16,138 nucleotides of DNA from assembly GCA_036351675.1 (NCBI GenBank), contig JAZBPO010000089.1, positions 1 through 16,138 on the forward strand, read 5' to 3'. Source of the stretch: JAZBPO01 sp036351675 (GTDB lineage Bacteria > Pseudomonadota > Gammaproteobacteria > Pseudomonadales > Azotimanducaceae). Under the pieces are notes generated by a model. That model was not told the DNA's origin, ran no database searches, and saw only the letters and a program-made list of their open reading frames with translations. Position numbers and translations under genes: made by a program. How positions within the stretch are numbered: position 1 is the stretch's first letter; each line of letters opens with the position of its first letter. Shown piece by piece: positions 15,470-16,138 of the stretch.

Positions 15470-15473
15470 CGCC

Positions 15474-16138
15474 ATGGAAGACGACGCTCCCGAAACGCGC
15501 CTCACGTCCTGGAAGGCCATCGCACGCCACCTCGGTTGCAGCGTCCGCAGCGCACGCCGCTGGGAGGCGAGCGAGGGCCTGCCGGTCCATCGCCACATGC
15601 ACAATGCCGCCGGGCGCGTGTTCGCCTGGCCGGGGGAGCTCGACGCCTGGCGGGCCTCGCGCACGGCTGCGCCCGCGACGAGGCCGGGTGGGGAGGCCGG
15701 GGCCGCGCTGGAGCGCCTGCCCCGCGAGCGCGACGCGGTCGTCGTGCTGCCCTTCACCGGAGGGCGCAGCGAGAGCGAGGCGGACCTGGCAGACGGGCTC
15801 GCCGAGGAGCTGATCGAGGCCCTGTCCCGCCTGCCCGGCCTGCGGGTCATCTCCCGGACCTCCGCCCTCGCGCTCGAGGGTCGCGAGCTGGCGACGCCGG
15901 AGATCGCGGCGCTGCTGCGCGTGCACTTCCTCGTCGAGGGCGCCGTGCGCCGGCGCGGCGATGCCCTGCGGGTCTCCATCCGCCTCGTCGACGCGCGGGC
16001 CGACGAACTGCTGTGGTCGGAGCGCTACGAGGAGCGCATCGACGAGACGTCGCCCTCGGCCCTGTTCGAGGTGCCGCTGCGCATCGCGCGCGACGTCGCC
16101 GCCGCCGCCGCGCTGGCGGCATGGTGGCGTCGCGGAGC
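15474..16138 (+). CDS. HTH regulator with TolB/FlgO-like domain (3' end outside window)
   Basis: The frame is open from the ATG at 15474 to the end of the window, giving 221 residues of an incomplete protein. Residues about 11-60 form an excisionase/MerR-like winged helix (SWKAIARHLGCSVRSARRWE, then EGLPVHRH and FAWPGELDAWR), of the kind that precedes sensor or TPR domains in many large bacterial proteins. After an Ala/Pro/Arg linker comes a TolB N-terminal/FlgO-like domain: VVVLPFTGG, LADGLAEELIEAL, LPGLRVISRTSA, LRVHFLVEGAVRRRG, LRVSIRLVDA and LLWSERYEE. In homologues TPR repeats usually follow, so this gene is probably much longer. It has no visible ribosome site, and the Ala/Trp-rich last residues may begin a membrane or linker region. 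Function: a DNA-binding regulator of unknown signal. Confidence 0.85.
   Translation, partial: MEDDAPETRLTSWKAIARHLGCSVRSARRWEASEGLPVHRHMHNAAGRVFAWPGELDAWRASRTAAPATRPGGEAGAALERLPRERDAVVVLPFTGGRSESEADLADGLAEELIEALSRLPGLRVISRTSALALEGRELATPEIAALLRVHFLVEGAVRRRGDALRVSIRLVDARADELLWSERYEERIDETSPSALFEVPLRIARDVAAAAALAAWWRRG

Overview
This is a GC-rich, tightly packed bacterial window with a purple-bacterial photosynthesis gene fragment at its left edge. The end of puhB, complete puhC, acsF and puhE follow in the order typical of the puh segment of proteobacterial photosynthesis gene clusters. This points to a bacteriochlorophyll-producing member of the Pseudomonadota. The cyclase is the oxygen-dependent AcsF type and no bciE or ycf54-like partner is visible, which fits best with a beta- or gammaproteobacterial aerobic phototroph. 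That placement is an inference, because photosynthesis clusters are transferred between phyla.

Layout. (1) 1-3149, plus strand: puhB(partial)-puhC-acsF-puhE, coupled by 4-base overlaps at puhC/acsF and acsF/puhE, then a small three-helix membrane protein (DUF2834-like) that ends the block. (2) 3139-7860, minus strand: a thiolase, a cold-shock protein with its own hairpin terminator, then an acyl-CoA dehydrogenase, a formyltransferase-fold protein and an alpha/beta hydrolase that look like one transcript. The dehydrogenase and the cold-shock gene both appear to use TTG starts. (3) 7997-8734, plus: an HMCES/YedK-type SOS-associated peptidase (abasic-site crosslinker), convergent with and overlapping a TetR regulator.

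(4) 8721-14832: the TetR gene is divergent from a five-gene plus-strand operon. The operon encodes a LolA-fold periplasmic protein, two paralogous MacB/LolC-type FtsX permeases, a LolD/MacB-type ATPase and a predicted outer-membrane beta-barrel. A palindrome lies near the predicted TetR transcription start. The set reads as a complete inner-membrane-to-outer-membrane device and is the best candidate here for an undescribed system. (5) 14836-16138: a small secreted protein of unknown function is divergent from a regulator that runs off the window and joins an excisionase-like helix-turn-helix to a TolB/FlgO-like domain. Its upstream region holds a perfect 14-base palindrome and three degenerate tandem decamers.

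No tRNA, rRNA, insertion sequence, CRISPR array or integrase was recognised. No gap between genes exceeds about 215 bases.
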